A stretch of DNA of 64,000 nt from Tunturiibacter empetritectus (GCF_014201375.1 NZ_JACHDZ010000001.1:1219206-1283205), one strand, 5' to 3'. Counted from the first letter of the stretch, positions 27,414 through 35,722 are shown. The notes: generated by a model from the sequence alone, not told the origin. Numbers and translations: made by a program.

Positions 27414-27463
27414 TGGTGGGCACAGCAGGATTCGAACCTACGACTTCCACCGTGTGAATGTGG
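27414..27463 (-). repeat. attachment-site copy 3: left end of the intact element
   Basis: 45-bp identity to the tRNA-Val 3' half (27414-27458), then one mismatch and four more matches. It carries U at position 50. It lies 240 bp before the integrase start, as expected for attL of the inner element. Confidence 0.88.
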
Positions 27464-27666
27464 TAATTGTAACTTTTGGTGTTACGAGTCATGTTCGGGT
27501 CAGTCATCAATCACAGTCGTAAGCGAACGTAGGCGAACACTATAGAAACCTTGTTATTATTGGTTGTTTGCATGGGGTATCCCCTTTTTGCAGTGCTCAA
27601 GAGCGCGCCATAGCGTTGGTGTCTTACGCAAAACTTTTGTCTAAGTTCGTGTGCGTTCGCCTGAGA

Positions 27667-27688
27667 TATGCCGTATTATTTGCCGTAC
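27667..27688 (+). promoter_or_regulatory. candidate left arm-type integrase sites
   Basis: TATGCCGTA at 27667-27675 and TTGCCGTAC at 27680-27688, directly before the integrase start. The same 9-mer recurs at the right end of the element (38321, 38501, plus variants), which is the usual layout of P and P' arm sites. They may also overlap the integrase promoter. Based on repeats only. Confidence 0.45.
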
Positions 27689-27702
27689 GGGGAAAAACGC
27701 CA

Positions 27703-29019
27703 ATGGCACGCGCATCTAAGAACCAAGACCTCAGCAGCAAAAGCAAGCGGCTTAAACTAGCAATCCAACGTGAGCCGCACTGGTATGCAATCGGGGCAGG
27801 GGAGCATCTTGGCTATCGCAAGACAGGCGATGCAAAAGGGACATGGATCGTCCGCTACTACTCGAAAGAGCATGGGCGACGCTTTGAATCGCTAGGGATT
27901 GCCGACGACAGCGCAGCAAGCATGGGTAGCAATGAGATGAGCTATCAAGACGCGATTAAGGCCGCTGGCGTCGAGATTGCCAAGATGAAGCGGGCGAACA
28001 ACGCAGGCGTGAGTACCCGAAAATATACCGTGGCGGACGCCGCGCGTGATTGGCTCAAGGTTTGGCGCGGTAGCGAACGCTCCAAGGCGACGTCTCAGGC
28101 CAACGTTGATAGGCACATTCTTCCCACGCTTGGCACTATCGAAATCGACAAACTCAATCGAGTGCGCATCGAACGATGGCTGCATGATCAAGCGAAGAAA
28201 GCACCGCTTAAGGTCGTACAACGTCAGCAGTCCACAAAGAAGTTATCGCCATCGAGACAAAGCAAGATCGTATATGACCCAAACGACCCTGAGACGCAGC
28301 GTAAGCGCAGGGATTCAGCTAATCGAGTCTTCCGCGATCTGCGCGCATTGCTCAATCGTGCCTACGACAATCAGCACACCGCAAGCAAAGCACCATGGGA
28401 AACAGTCAAAGAATTTGATAACGTCGATGTCGCCAAGAACGAGTATCTGACTTTGGACGAGGCGAACCGTTTTATTCAGGAATGTCCGCAGGACTTCAGG
28501 GACTTGGTGCAGGCTGCGTTGATAACGGGTTGCAGATACGGCGAACTGTGCAGCATGAAAGTCGCGTCATATGACGTGCAGGTAGGCGCGGTTTCAGTCA
28601 TACAAGCCAAGACTGGCAAGATGAAGCGTATCTTCCTTACGCCCGATGAAGCTGCATTCTTTGCAACACACATTGATGGGAAGGATGCGGGCGATTTGAT
28701 GTTTCGACGTAGCGATGGCGAAGCATGGGGCAAGTCGCACCAACAATCGCGTATGGAAACAGTGTTGAAATCTGCTGGCATCAACCGCCATGTGCGCTTT
28801 CACGATCTACGGCACACATTCGCTACGCTACTAGCGATGAATGGCACGTCATTGCAACTGATTGCCAATCAGCTAGGGCACTCGGGCACGCGCATTGCAG
28901 AGAAGCACTATGCTCACTTCTCGCCGTCGTATGTTGCTGCGACGATTCGGGCAAACAAGCCTAATTACGCTCCCCAAGCAGCCTCGCCGGGGCCTAGACT
29001 TGTCACGAAGGTAAGTTAG
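27703..29019 (+). CDS. int: tyrosine recombinase (site-specific integrase)
   Basis: 438-residue recombinase that should integrate and excise the element at the tRNA-Val 3' end. An N-terminal arm-binding part (about 1-110) is followed by a SAM-like core-binding domain (about 113-215; KYTVADAARDWLKVWRG) and the catalytic domain. Catalytic residues: Arg in ITGCRYGELC, Lys in QAKTGKMKR, His/Arg in HDLRHTFATL, His in NQLGHSGTR, and Tyr in AEKHYAHFSPSY. The frame opens at 27568 but ATG 27703 is preferred: the upstream 45 codons are unlike integrases and overlap the candidate arm sites. It lies next to att copy 3. Confidence 0.92.
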   Translation: MARASKNQDLSSKSKRLKLAIQREPHWYAIGAGEHLGYRKTGDAKGTWIVRYYSKEHGRRFESLGIADDSAASMGSNEMSYQDAIKAAGVEIAKMKRANNAGVSTRKYTVADAARDWLKVWRGSERSKATSQANVDRHILPTLGTIEIDKLNRVRIERWLHDQAKKAPLKVVQRQQSTKKLSPSRQSKIVYDPNDPETQRKRRDSANRVFRDLRALLNRAYDNQHTASKAPWETVKEFDNVDVAKNEYLTLDEANRFIQECPQDFRDLVQAALITGCRYGELCSMKVASYDVQVGAVSVIQAKTGKMKRIFLTPDEAAFFATHIDGKDAGDLMFRRSDGEAWGKSHQQSRMETVLKSAGINRHVRFHDLRHTFATLLAMNGTSLQLIANQLGHSGTRIAEKHYAHFSPSYVAATIRANKPNYAPQAASPGPRLVTKVS

Positions 29020-29055
29020 CAGTCGAAACCCGCCTCACAGGCAGAAGGACACATT

Positions 29056-29412
29056 ATGTCAGCAGTCTGGACATCTGGAGTGGACGTACTGAAGGCCAGC
29101 TTCACCCCCGGCATCGCACTTGTGCCTAGTAAGGCTGTTTGGATGTCCGGTGTGGATGTCCTGGTACAGCGCAGTGGTCACGTTTGCATCGTTGCGCGGC
29201 CAGCAGCGCCCGCCGTCGAATCCCACACATGCAAACACCCCTTCGATGACGTGCAGATGGACGTTGAAAAGGGATACCACTGCAAAGCCTGCGATGCCCC
29301 GCTCGTCTTCTGCTGGGTTTGCGCTAACGCTGGCATTTACAATATGCACGTTGAACCCGAATGCGATCCAGGGCACAAGCATGCAATCTACAACTCTTCA
29401 AGGTTTGAATGA
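29056..29412 (+). CDS. small Cys/His-rich protein, unknown function
   Basis: 118 residues. The N-terminus holds an internal repeat, VWTSGVDVLKAS and VWMSGVDVLVQR, about 25 residues apart. The C-terminal half has a zinc-ribbon-like arrangement: TCKHP, HCKACDAPLVFCWVC and ECDPGHKH, giving several Cys and His ligands. The ribosome site AGAAGGA precedes ATG 29056, 36 bp after the integrase stop on the same strand, so it may be co-expressed with integrase. No family recognised. It could be a recombination directionality or DNA-binding factor, but that is a guess. Confidence 0.6.
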   Translation: MSAVWTSGVDVLKASFTPGIALVPSKAVWMSGVDVLVQRSGHVCIVARPAAPAVESHTCKHPFDDVQMDVEKGYHCKACDAPLVFCWVCANAGIYNMHVEPECDPGHKHAIYNSSRFE

Positions 29413-29433
29413 CCAAGCCCAGAGTGAGTTAGG

Positions 29434-29967
29434 CTATGAAGAATTTGAATCTACAATTCGGATAGGGATCGGATTGTGTTCCTTGAATAACTTCGTAATC
29501 CCGTCGCGCAAGATCGCTTCTTGGTCCGCCCAGGTGCCGTGAGCTACAGGCGAGTAATACTGCTTTTGGACTTCCAGTCGCGTGGCCTGATAGTCCAGAG
29601 TTTGAGACATAGCGAAAATGAAGTCGATAAACTTTCCATCACGATCCCTGTAAAACTGCGTCTTCTGACCTTCATCGGCTGGCTCTGGGGTATTTAGCAT
29701 GTCGAGGTACTCTTTCCACGCAGTCACGACCGCTGGTTTGTCCGCAAAATCAAGCCCAACCATGTTCAGGGCGTCTACGTGTCGGTGTTGTAGCCGCGCC
29801 GGAAATCCTCGCGTCGCCCAAACACTCCGGAACAGCTCTCCCTTGCGACGATCAGCTTCTCTGCCCTGATCAAGGAACCGTTGAATCATCAGTGCTGTGA
29901 TTGGACCTATCAATATGGCAGCGATTGTGAGGATGTCAGTTAGTTTCAGTGTGTAATCAATCGTCAT
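29434..29967 (-). CDS. DUF6680-like membrane-anchored protein
   Basis: 177 residues. One N-terminal membrane helix (about 8-30; LTDILTIAAILIGPITALMI) is followed by a basic segment, DQGREADRRKGELFRSVWATRG, and a helical domain (VDALNMVGLDFADKPAVVTAWKEYLDML, DFIFAMSQTLDYQ). This pattern fits DUF6680 (recalled, not searched). The frame continues upstream to 30189, but ATG 29967 places the helix at the N-terminus as usual; ATG 30072 is an alternative. It is divergent from the HEPN gene and sits in the cargo position of the satellite. Function unknown. Confidence 0.65.
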   Translation of the reverse strand: MTIDYTLKLTDILTIAAILIGPITALMIQRFLDQGREADRRKGELFRSVWATRGFPARLQHRHVDALNMVGLDFADKPAVVTAWKEYLDMLNTPEPADEGQKTQFYRDRDGKFIDFIFAMSQTLDYQATRLEVQKQYYSPVAHGTWADQEAILRDGITKLFKEHNPIPIRIVDSNSS

Positions 29968-30109
29968 TAGCGAAACCCGTCCATCGCTCCAAGCATACTC
30001 ACGATTCGGAAGATATCCCAGCAGTATATTCAGCGGCGACGGCTGAAGTGGTCCATTTGTTATAACTTGCATAGAGATTGCGTGTTTGAAGAGAGGGAAG
30101 AACGTCAAT

Positions 30110-30763
30110 ATGACGAACTCGCTGACGAGGCGTTTTGATGAACTTGTTGAACAGGCCAAAGTTCTAACTGACACAGCCCAGCGCGGCAAGGTTCAGTATG
30201 CTGATCTGTCTGATCGAAAAGTAGATGGGAATGCAGTACTCAATTGGCAAGCCAAAGCCGGAAGCCTGGTGAAACTCACTTGCGGTGAGAAGTCCGAACA
30301 TGCGCGTCTCTTTCAAGCAGCTTCGGAACGAAGCATGTACACATCGAACATTCAAATGCTCGAACGGATGCTATCTGTTTTTGAAGCAGCGCGTGAGGAT
30401 TTCAAAGGCGGCTATCTTAACTCGGTTAGAGCACTTGTGCAGGCGGAAGTGTTCAGTAGCGAATTAGATCAGGCCCGTGAGCTTCTCGACAAAGGGTATT
30501 TGGCACCTTCTGCGGTGATTGCAGGTGTCGTGTTGGAAACTCACTTGCAGGAGTTGAGTCAGGTCAACGATATTCCTGCGGGCAAGATAGAAGCTATGAA
30601 TGTCGCTCTTGCGAAAAAGGGGATATACAACGTATTGCGGCAAAAACAGATTACTGCGCATGCGGATATACGCAATAAGGCCGCTCACGGTAAGGCCAAT
30701 GAATTTAGCGTAGGTGATGTGAAAGCAATGATCGAAGATATAGAACGGTTCCTTGCGGGTTGA
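30110..30763 (+). CDS. HEPN/Abi-C-like protein with RNxxxH-type motif
   Basis: 217 residues, helical and soluble. The C-terminal half (about 115-217) resembles the abortive-infection C-terminal/HEPN fold: LDKGYLAPSAVIAGVVLETHLQEL, then IYNVLRQKQITAHADIRNKAAHG, in which Arg and His four residues apart form the R-x4-H signature of HEPN RNases. The N-terminal half has no recognised domain. ATG 30110 has a GAGGGAAG ribosome site. It ends exactly one base before the TerL stop on the other strand, and is divergent from the DUF6680 gene over about 140 bp. An anti-phage or toxin role is inferred from fold and location only. Confidence 0.7.
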   Translation: MTNSLTRRFDELVEQAKVLTDTAQRGKVQYADLSDRKVDGNAVLNWQAKAGSLVKLTCGEKSEHARLFQAASERSMYTSNIQMLERMLSVFEAAREDFKGGYLNSVRALVQAEVFSSELDQARELLDKGYLAPSAVIAGVVLETHLQELSQVNDIPAGKIEAMNVALAKKGIYNVLRQKQITAHADIRNKAAHGKANEFSVGDVKAMIEDIERFLAG

Positions 30764-32143
30764 CTATGTAGGCCAACTCACTGTTATTCCACGCGCCCAA
30801 ACCTCAGCCATCAATCCATATCTGCACGCATCAGCGCCGTGATCCGGGCCAGTGGTGTCCATATCCTCACGCTTGCGTTGATCGTGGGCAAGGTAAGGCA
30901 CAGTAGCCCAGAAGTATTCGCAGAGGCGAGACACATACAGGCCCGGTTTGTCGGGCTTGCCTGCGTCAGCTAGTAGCCGCTTCATAGTCTGCCAGCCCGT
31001 CACGCGGTCAGCTTTCTTCGCAGGCTGGAAATGCACTCCATGAGCAGCAAACTCGTCAGCGATTGAACCACTGGCGTAGCCTGCCTTCGCAAAGCAGGCG
31101 TCATCCGCTACGCCGGAAGGGTCGGCGTCCCACTTCGCACATAGATCGCGCCTGATTGCCTCAGCCGTGATTGCCGCCGTCCACCCCAGCCCCATATTGA
31201 GATTCGAGCGCGATACCGCTGCAAGCTCGTCCACAAGGATCAGTGAACGATTCGGATAGAACACCCCCTCATGGGAAGCGCCGGGCGAACGTGCAACTAG
31301 ATATGTCACTGACGGCGCGGCGCTACCGAAGTCGTGGGCCAGATAGCTCTCCCAGCCCGGCTCATTCGGCATCTCTTGCCACGGCGCAACAGCGTTGCGC
31401 GATTCGTCCAAGCAGGCCGCAAAGTAAGCACCGCGTGAGATAGCCCAATTGCCATCGACCCACGCCGATAGTAGTTCAGGATCGTCGGGGCAAGATGACT
31501 CAAGCTGTTCGCGGTATTGGTCACGATCAATCAGCGTGTTTCCCGCGAAGGTGGACGGTGCATACACCCATCTGCGCTTGCTGCGTGATTCAAAGAACAC
31601 TTCCCAGGGTGCAGCGCCAGCGAAGACATATCTCTTCGCCAACCAATGATGTCCAACTCCGCCGGGGTTGGCAGCAATCACCATGCGCACCGGAATGTCT
31701 TTAGGGCCGCGCATGTTTGAACGCATCATGTCCAGCAGGTCAGGTGTTGCGAACTGCCCGCATTCATCTATGATCACCAGAGTGAAGCTGCGGCCTTGAT
31801 ACTTCGCATAGTCAGCAGCACTCTCTAACTGGCCCAATTCCATGTACGCGCCATTAGGCATACGCCAAACGTGCTCTTGCGCGTTATAGCTGGCTGCGGT
31901 GCCGTACACCATTCCAAACACTTCGCGCGTGGTTAGCTCAAAATCAGCCAACCCCTTATAGCTTTTGCGCAAATACAGGATGCGGGCTTTGACGCCGTAT
32001 TGCTCCGCATGGCGCAAAGCAAGGTAAGCAAGTCCATATGACTTACCGCCTCCTCTGCCGCCACCACAAAACAGATCAAATTCCTCGGGAATGCTGAGAA
32101 GCCGTTCTTGAAACGAATTGAGTTGCAGGGTTTCAGTCGGCAT
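30764..32143 (-). CDS. terL: phage terminase large subunit
   Basis: 459-residue DNA-packaging motor. The ATPase half has Walker A GGGRGGGKS near residue 30, Walker B LVIIDECGQ near 127 and coupling motif VIAANPGG. The RNase H-like nuclease half shows YLAHDFGSAAPS, with a likely metal Asp, the VADDACFA region, and DHGADACRYG near the end. ATG 32143 is used because AAAGGA precedes it; it overlaps the TerS gene by 11 bp, indicating translational coupling. It is the last gene of the minus-strand packaging block. It should load element DNA into heads, with its own or helper proteins. Confidence 0.92.
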   Translation of the reverse strand: MPTETLQLNSFQERLLSIPEEFDLFCGGGRGGGKSYGLAYLALRHAEQYGVKARILYLRKSYKGLADFELTTREVFGMVYGTAASYNAQEHVWRMPNGAYMELGQLESAADYAKYQGRSFTLVIIDECGQFATPDLLDMMRSNMRGPKDIPVRMVIAANPGGVGHHWLAKRYVFAGAAPWEVFFESRSKRRWVYAPSTFAGNTLIDRDQYREQLESSCPDDPELLSAWVDGNWAISRGAYFAACLDESRNAVAPWQEMPNEPGWESYLAHDFGSAAPSVTYLVARSPGASHEGVFYPNRSLILVDELAAVSRSNLNMGLGWTAAITAEAIRRDLCAKWDADPSGVADDACFAKAGYASGSIADEFAAHGVHFQPAKKADRVTGWQTMKRLLADAGKPDKPGLYVSRLCEYFWATVPYLAHDQRKREDMDTTGPDHGADACRYGLMAEVWARGITVSWPT

Positions 32144-32561
32144 TGGGTTCGATCCTTTTTGGTTTGCTGTTCGCAACTTGTTCAATGACTTTGTATTGAT
32201 CTGCCGTCATTGCGCCGGGCAAATTGAATGTCACTGAGACGCGGTTTGACTGTTCAGATTGGTCACCTTCGCGGTATCCGTGACGTGCTTTCAGGAGGAA
32301 CATTGCGGATGCAGGGTGCTTATCCTCAATCGCCAGCTTGTACAGCACGTTATGCAGCGCTTTGCGCTCAGATTCGATACCTTGCTTGTAAGCGTCTTCA
32401 GCCTCAGCATCTTCCTCAAGCCAACGATTGAGTGTCTGCGGGGATACTCCGAAGTGTCTTGCGATCCCCAATTTAGAGAATCCTGTTGAGGCCAAAGCAA
32501 GTATCTGCGGGGCTAGAAATGTAGGTGCGTTTTTACGGCTGGGATGCGTGAAATCTTTCAT
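32133..32561 (-). CDS. terS: terminase small subunit-like DNA-recognition protein
   Basis: 142 residues. The N-terminal helix-turn-helix at about 25-50 (TGFSKLGIARHFGVSPQTLNRW) is followed by acidic helices (EEDAEAEDAYKQGIESERKALHNVLYKLA) and a C-terminal tail. This is the usual architecture of small terminase subunits, which recognise the pac site and oligomerise. Position just upstream of TerL, overlapping it, supports the call. A satellite with its own TerS could redirect packaging to its own DNA. Confidence 0.78.
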   Translation of the reverse strand: MKDFTHPSRKNAPTFLAPQILALASTGFSKLGIARHFGVSPQTLNRWLEEDAEAEDAYKQGIESERKALHNVLYKLAIEDKHPASAMFLLKARHGYREGDQSEQSNRVSVTFNLPGAMTADQYKVIEQVANSKPKRIEPNAD

Positions 32562-32695
32562 AAAGAGCCTCGCTGAACAGATGGGCAGATAGCAGCGGGT
32601 TAGCCGTTATCTGCCCACATTGTTGGTAGCGCAAGGACCAGTTGCGCTATCCTTCATCGTTTCGACATTTAGGGGATGTCATGGCACGATGAAAC

Positions 32696-33694
32696 TTATT
32701 TGCTTACAAGGAACGCAAGCGGAATGCTCTTGCGGGATGTAGCTGCACGCGACCAATGGGCAGCAGCAGCAAGTTCAGCAAGTGTTGGCGAATCGCCAGC
32801 GATTGCATTACCTCCTGTGCTGTCAGACCATGCGAATCCAAGCGGATGAATTCCTACATTCATTCGGCTGTGCAGTACACTCTGTCCGCCACCATTGCCC
32901 GATGCAGGGATACGAAACAGTTCTGTCCCGTAGCCTGTGCGGGGCTCACTCGCCGCAAATCCAACCGCACCATTGCCGAGAAGAATCGTTGTATACACGC
33001 CGGAAGCTGGCGAAAGGTTGTCATCCAGAATGATTCCAAGCCCGCGAAAGGTGCGGATCGGAAGACCTTGGGATTGCGGGATAAATTCGATGAGATCGCT
33101 TTTGAGCGCAGCACTATAGATGTCAGAGTGCATAGCAATAGCTTTTACGTCGTCCAACCGATCACCCAGGGTTGCCGCAGCATCAATGACAGCCTCAGCG
33201 GAGAAGTCTGCAGCCGTGCCAGTAGCCCCGCTGATATCGTTCACCATGTCCGCTGCATTGTTGGCAACATTACTTGCCATCACACCGAGTAAGCTAGCGA
33301 TTAGTCTCCGCTCAAACTGTCTGTCCCAATACGCCGACACACGACCTTGCAACGCCTCAAGCGGGTTGCTTCCGCTCAGTTCGCTAGCAAGCGACATGTC
33401 AGACCAAGATTGATGCAGATAGGACTTGCGCACGATCTGACGGCCCGCGCTGTACTTCTGCGGAGTGGACAGCACCGTTGGGTCATCGCTTGTGATATCG
33501 GCTTCGACTTCGCCAAGGTCTTTCCAAAAAGGGATGGTGAATGATTCTGCGCCTGCGCCAAGCTGCTCCGCAATGACACCGTTCTTTACGAGCACGCCTG
33601 ACTGAAACAATGCGGTTGATATTACTGATTGTTCGATTTGGTAGTCAGTGAATTCCTGCGGAATGACAACATCTACTAGCTGTGTTTGCGCCAT
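32696..33694 (-). CDS. phage major capsid protein
   Basis: 332 residues. The sequence resembles the gp13-like major capsid group rather than classical HK97 gp5: VVIPQEFTDYQIEQSVISTALFQSGVL at the N-terminus, FTIPFWKDLGE, QIVRKSYLHQSWSDMSLASELSGSNPL, VSAYWDRQFERRLIASLLG, IAMHSDIYSALLK-like IAMHSDIYSAALK, and the late IHPLGFAWS. There is no protease or delta-domain fusion. The start has an AGAGAGT ribosome site. It lies between the scaffold-like gene and TerS in the packaging block. A capsid of its own could give a particle size different from that of a helper. Confidence 0.82.
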   Translation of the reverse strand: MAQTQLVDVVIPQEFTDYQIEQSVISTALFQSGVLVKNGVIAEQLGAGAESFTIPFWKDLGEVEADITSDDPTVLSTPQKYSAGRQIVRKSYLHQSWSDMSLASELSGSNPLEALQGRVSAYWDRQFERRLIASLLGVMASNVANNAADMVNDISGATGTAADFSAEAVIDAAATLGDRLDDVKAIAMHSDIYSAALKSDLIEFIPQSQGLPIRTFRGLGIILDDNLSPASGVYTTILLGNGAVGFAASEPRTGYGTELFRIPASGNGGGQSVLHSRMNVGIHPLGFAWSDSTGGNAIAGDSPTLAELAAAAHWSRAATSRKSIPLAFLVSK

Positions 33695-33833
33695 GGTGTA
33701 ACTCTCTTTCTCTGTGAATCAATGTGGGGAGTGTGATTGATTTGCCAGAGCGAGGCTACTGCTTTGCACTGCCCACCGACTGGCGGGATTACTGCTTGGA
33801 TTGCGCCGACTAGCGCGTGCAACTGGCCACAAA

Positions 33834-33870
33834 CGGGATAGTTCACCATCTTAGAAATGAACTATTCCCG
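33834..33870 (-). terminator. hairpin between the scaffold-like and capsid genes
   Basis: Arms CGGGATAGTTCA and TGAACTATTCCCG pair over a 12-base loop with one bulged T. No long T tract follows on either strand. It may tune expression of the capsid gene or act as a partial terminator within the packaging block. Confidence 0.4.
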
Positions 33871-33890
33871 TCGTCGCCTTGGCTACTGTC

Positions 33891-34439
33891 TCACCTAAGC
33901 CCGAACGATGGCAAGGGCTGCGTAGACTCGTTTTCAACAGTGGAGCGAGAGGGAGAGCTAACGGTTTTACGGCCTTGCCCGCCCGATGCGCCAGAGTAAC
34001 GCATGAGTGTTGCAAACACTTTCTTGCGCGGATCGTCTTTCTGCTGCTCAGGTGATCCGGCCAGAAATCGGAATAGAGCGTTGTGCGCCATTGCAACAGG
34101 TTCGCCCTTACCGTCCGTCACGGGCTTCCCATCTTCTTTGGTCAGTAGGCGTAGCTCACCGCTATCAGCATCAACGTCCACGCGATAGTCTTTTTCCAAT
34201 TCAGCGATGAACAAAGCTGGTACATGTGCAATCCCCTCTGCCAATCTGCGCATCGGCACATCAATCACCGCGGAGCGCATCAAACCTTCTGCTTTCTCAG
34301 TACGTGATTCGAGCGTTGCGGCTTCGCTTTCAAGTGTGGCAATCCGTCCCTTCAAATCGTGTTTCGTTTTGAGTAGTTCAGCATTGACGCGCCTAAGCGT
34401 TTCGAGTTCGGCCAGTTGTTCCGTGCTTGGTTCTGACAT
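33891..34439 (-). CDS. coiled-coil protein, likely capsid scaffold
   Basis: 182 residues. A long heptad-like coiled coil at about 5-55 (QLAELETLRRVNAELLKTKHDLKGRIATLESEAATLESRTEKAE, given here for its Leu/Glu/Lys pattern in parts: LAELETL, VNAELL, ATLESEAATLE) is followed by a compact domain and a polar, Ser/Gly-rich tail. Position directly before the capsid gene plus the coiled coil suggest a scaffold, by analogy with tailed phages. An AAGGAG site precedes ATG 34439, and the upstream gene stops two bases before, so the two are translationally coupled. No direct family match. Confidence 0.6.
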   Translation of the reverse strand: MSEPSTEQLAELETLRRVNAELLKTKHDLKGRIATLESEAATLESRTEKAEGLMRSAVIDVPMRRLAEGIAHVPALFIAELEKDYRVDVDADSGELRLLTKEDGKPVTDGKGEPVAMAHNALFRFLAGSPEQQKDDPRKKVFATLMRYSGASGGQGRKTVSSPSRSTVENESTQPLPSFGLR

Positions 34440-34441
34440 AG

Positions 34442-34885
34442 TTACTCCTTGGCAATGCGGCGAATCTGAATATCTAGTTGTCCCACAAGAGCGTTTGCTT
34501 GTTGCATCACTGCGTCTTGGTTGCGGTTGAGCGCACTCCAAGCCTCACGAAGCAATGGGAAGTTGAAGGTATCCGCATTCACATCGAGTGGCTTGCCAGT
34601 CAGTGGAACGAGCCAGAACATCTGATCCGCGCAAATAACTTGACTCCAAAGTATGCGCTGTCGAGTGTTCAATAGCTGCGGCATCCTATTGCCAATCAAA
34701 GCAAGCCTGTCGGCTTCGTGCTCCGACCATAGAGCGTCATTGAATTCATAGTTAGCTAGGTCGCTGCAAATCAAGTCAGTGACGTAGCGAGTGAACGTTT
34801 TGTGTTGCATCCGAGCAAGCAACTCAGCAAAATAAGCAGTCTTTGCATCCATCTTGACGCCAGCGTTTTTCAAGGGCTGTTTCAT
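34442..34885 (-). CDS. first gene of the packaging block, unknown function
   Basis: 147 residues, soluble, helical in appearance (AKTAYFAELLARMQHKTFTRYVTDLI, then a Trp-rich middle with LWSQVICADQMFWLVPL). No family recognised. A strong GGAGGAGA ribosome site precedes ATG 34885. It leads the minus-strand block that ends with TerL, and its promoter region is shared with the divergent AlpA-type gene. Could be a portal substitute, head-completion or regulatory protein; sequence gives no preference. Confidence 0.6.
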   Translation of the reverse strand: MKQPLKNAGVKMDAKTAYFAELLARMQHKTFTRYVTDLICSDLANYEFNDALWSEHEADRLALIGNRMPQLLNTRQRILWSQVICADQMFWLVPLTGKPLDVNADTFNFPLLREAWSALNRNQDAVMQQANALVGQLDIQIRRIAKE

Positions 34886-34897
34886 ATTTCTCCTCCG

Positions 34898-34990
34898 AGC
34901 GAGTTCGAGAATACATCAGTTTTGCGATCAGAAAGAAAATTAGATTCTCATCTTTTTTCTTTCCGCGAAAATGATAAATTCGAACTCGCT
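34898..34990. promoter_or_regulatory. divergent control region flanked by an 11-bp perfect inverted repeat
   Basis: AGCGAGTTCGA at 34898-34908 and its exact complement TCGAACTCGCT at 34980-34990 bracket a 71-bp AT-rich spacer between the start of the packaging block (34885, minus) and the AlpA-type gene (35020, plus). The layout suits a protein that binds both sites and loops or represses both promoters. GAGAAT/ATTCTC form a second, smaller pair inside. Confidence 0.6.
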
Positions 34991-35019
34991 TGGAGAGGCA
35001 CCGAGAAAGGAATACCCGC

Positions 35020-35223
35020 ATGAACACTGCACTAAATCAACGCATCACCATATCTGTCGATGAGGCAATGTCAGCAACCGGAATTGGGAAAACGATGCTT
35101 TACGAGTTACTTGGTGATGGGTCACTGCGATCTATCAAGCTAGGAAAGAAGCGTCTCATCATCGTTGAATCACTGCATGAATTGATAGCAAGTATGGAAT
35201 CTTATGGCGACCTCAGCAAGTAA
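35020..35223 (+). CDS. AlpA/excisionase-type helix-turn-helix regulator
   Basis: 67 residues forming a single winged-HTH of the DNA-binding HTH_17/AlpA kind: ITISVDEAMSATGIGKTMLYELLGDGSLRSIKLGKKRLIIVESLHELI. The order helix-turn-helix, then LGKKRLI wing, is typical. An AAAGGAA ribosome site precedes ATG 35020; the frame is also open 10 codons upstream. First gene of the plus-strand replication block. Such proteins in satellites either activate excision and integrase expression or control the divergent promoter. Confidence 0.8.
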   Translation: MNTALNQRITISVDEAMSATGIGKTMLYELLGDGSLRSIKLGKKRLIIVESLHELIASMESYGDLSK

Positions 35224-35233
35224 GGAGCATTCA

Positions 35234-35722
35234 ATGCAACTGCCCAAGTTAGACACGAGTAAAGTGTTCGGCAAGCCAGCGCTATCATTTGTCGGTTTGC
35301 AGATTTACTACGACCGTTACGAGCATCAAGATCATCCAATTTTCAAGAAAGATAGGACGTGGTTTCACGCGTTCCCGCAGCAACGTTTGATTCGCGCTGC
35401 ATTGGGTAGTGAGTTCAACCATTCAGACGCATGCCTAGATCAATTCGGAAAGCGTATCGAACCGTCCAAGCTGTGGGTTAGCGTAGAGCGTCGATTGGGC
35501 GATCAGCATCATGTTGTCCAGCCCGTTTATCGTGGGCCGTGCTTCTGGGCGATTGATAAACATGGTTACTTGATGCCAGATGGTGGAAATAACGAGGCAG
35601 ACAAACTTCTTTATCGCATGCATCTTTCCGAGGGCGCGTACCTGCCGGAGATGATGACGCTTGCTAAGAAGGTCGCTGATGAGTTGTTTGCTGTTACAGA
35701 GCAGAATGGCGCGGTCAACTAA
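35234..35722 (+). CDS. hypothetical protein of the replication block
   Basis: 162 residues, soluble, rich in His, Tyr and aromatic residues (LQIYYDRYEHQDHPIFKKDRTWFHAFPQQRLIRAAL). No family recognised. ATG 35234 has a TAAGGAG ribosome site. The start is 10 bp after the AlpA-type stop, and the stop abuts the ATG of the primase-helicase, so the three genes form one operon. Likely an accessory replication or regulation protein. Confidence 0.6.
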   Translation: MQLPKLDTSKVFGKPALSFVGLQIYYDRYEHQDHPIFKKDRTWFHAFPQQRLIRAALGSEFNHSDACLDQFGKRIEPSKLWVSVERRLGDQHHVVQPVYRGPCFWAIDKHGYLMPDGGNNEADKLLYRMHLSEGAYLPEMMTLAKKVADELFAVTEQNGAVN

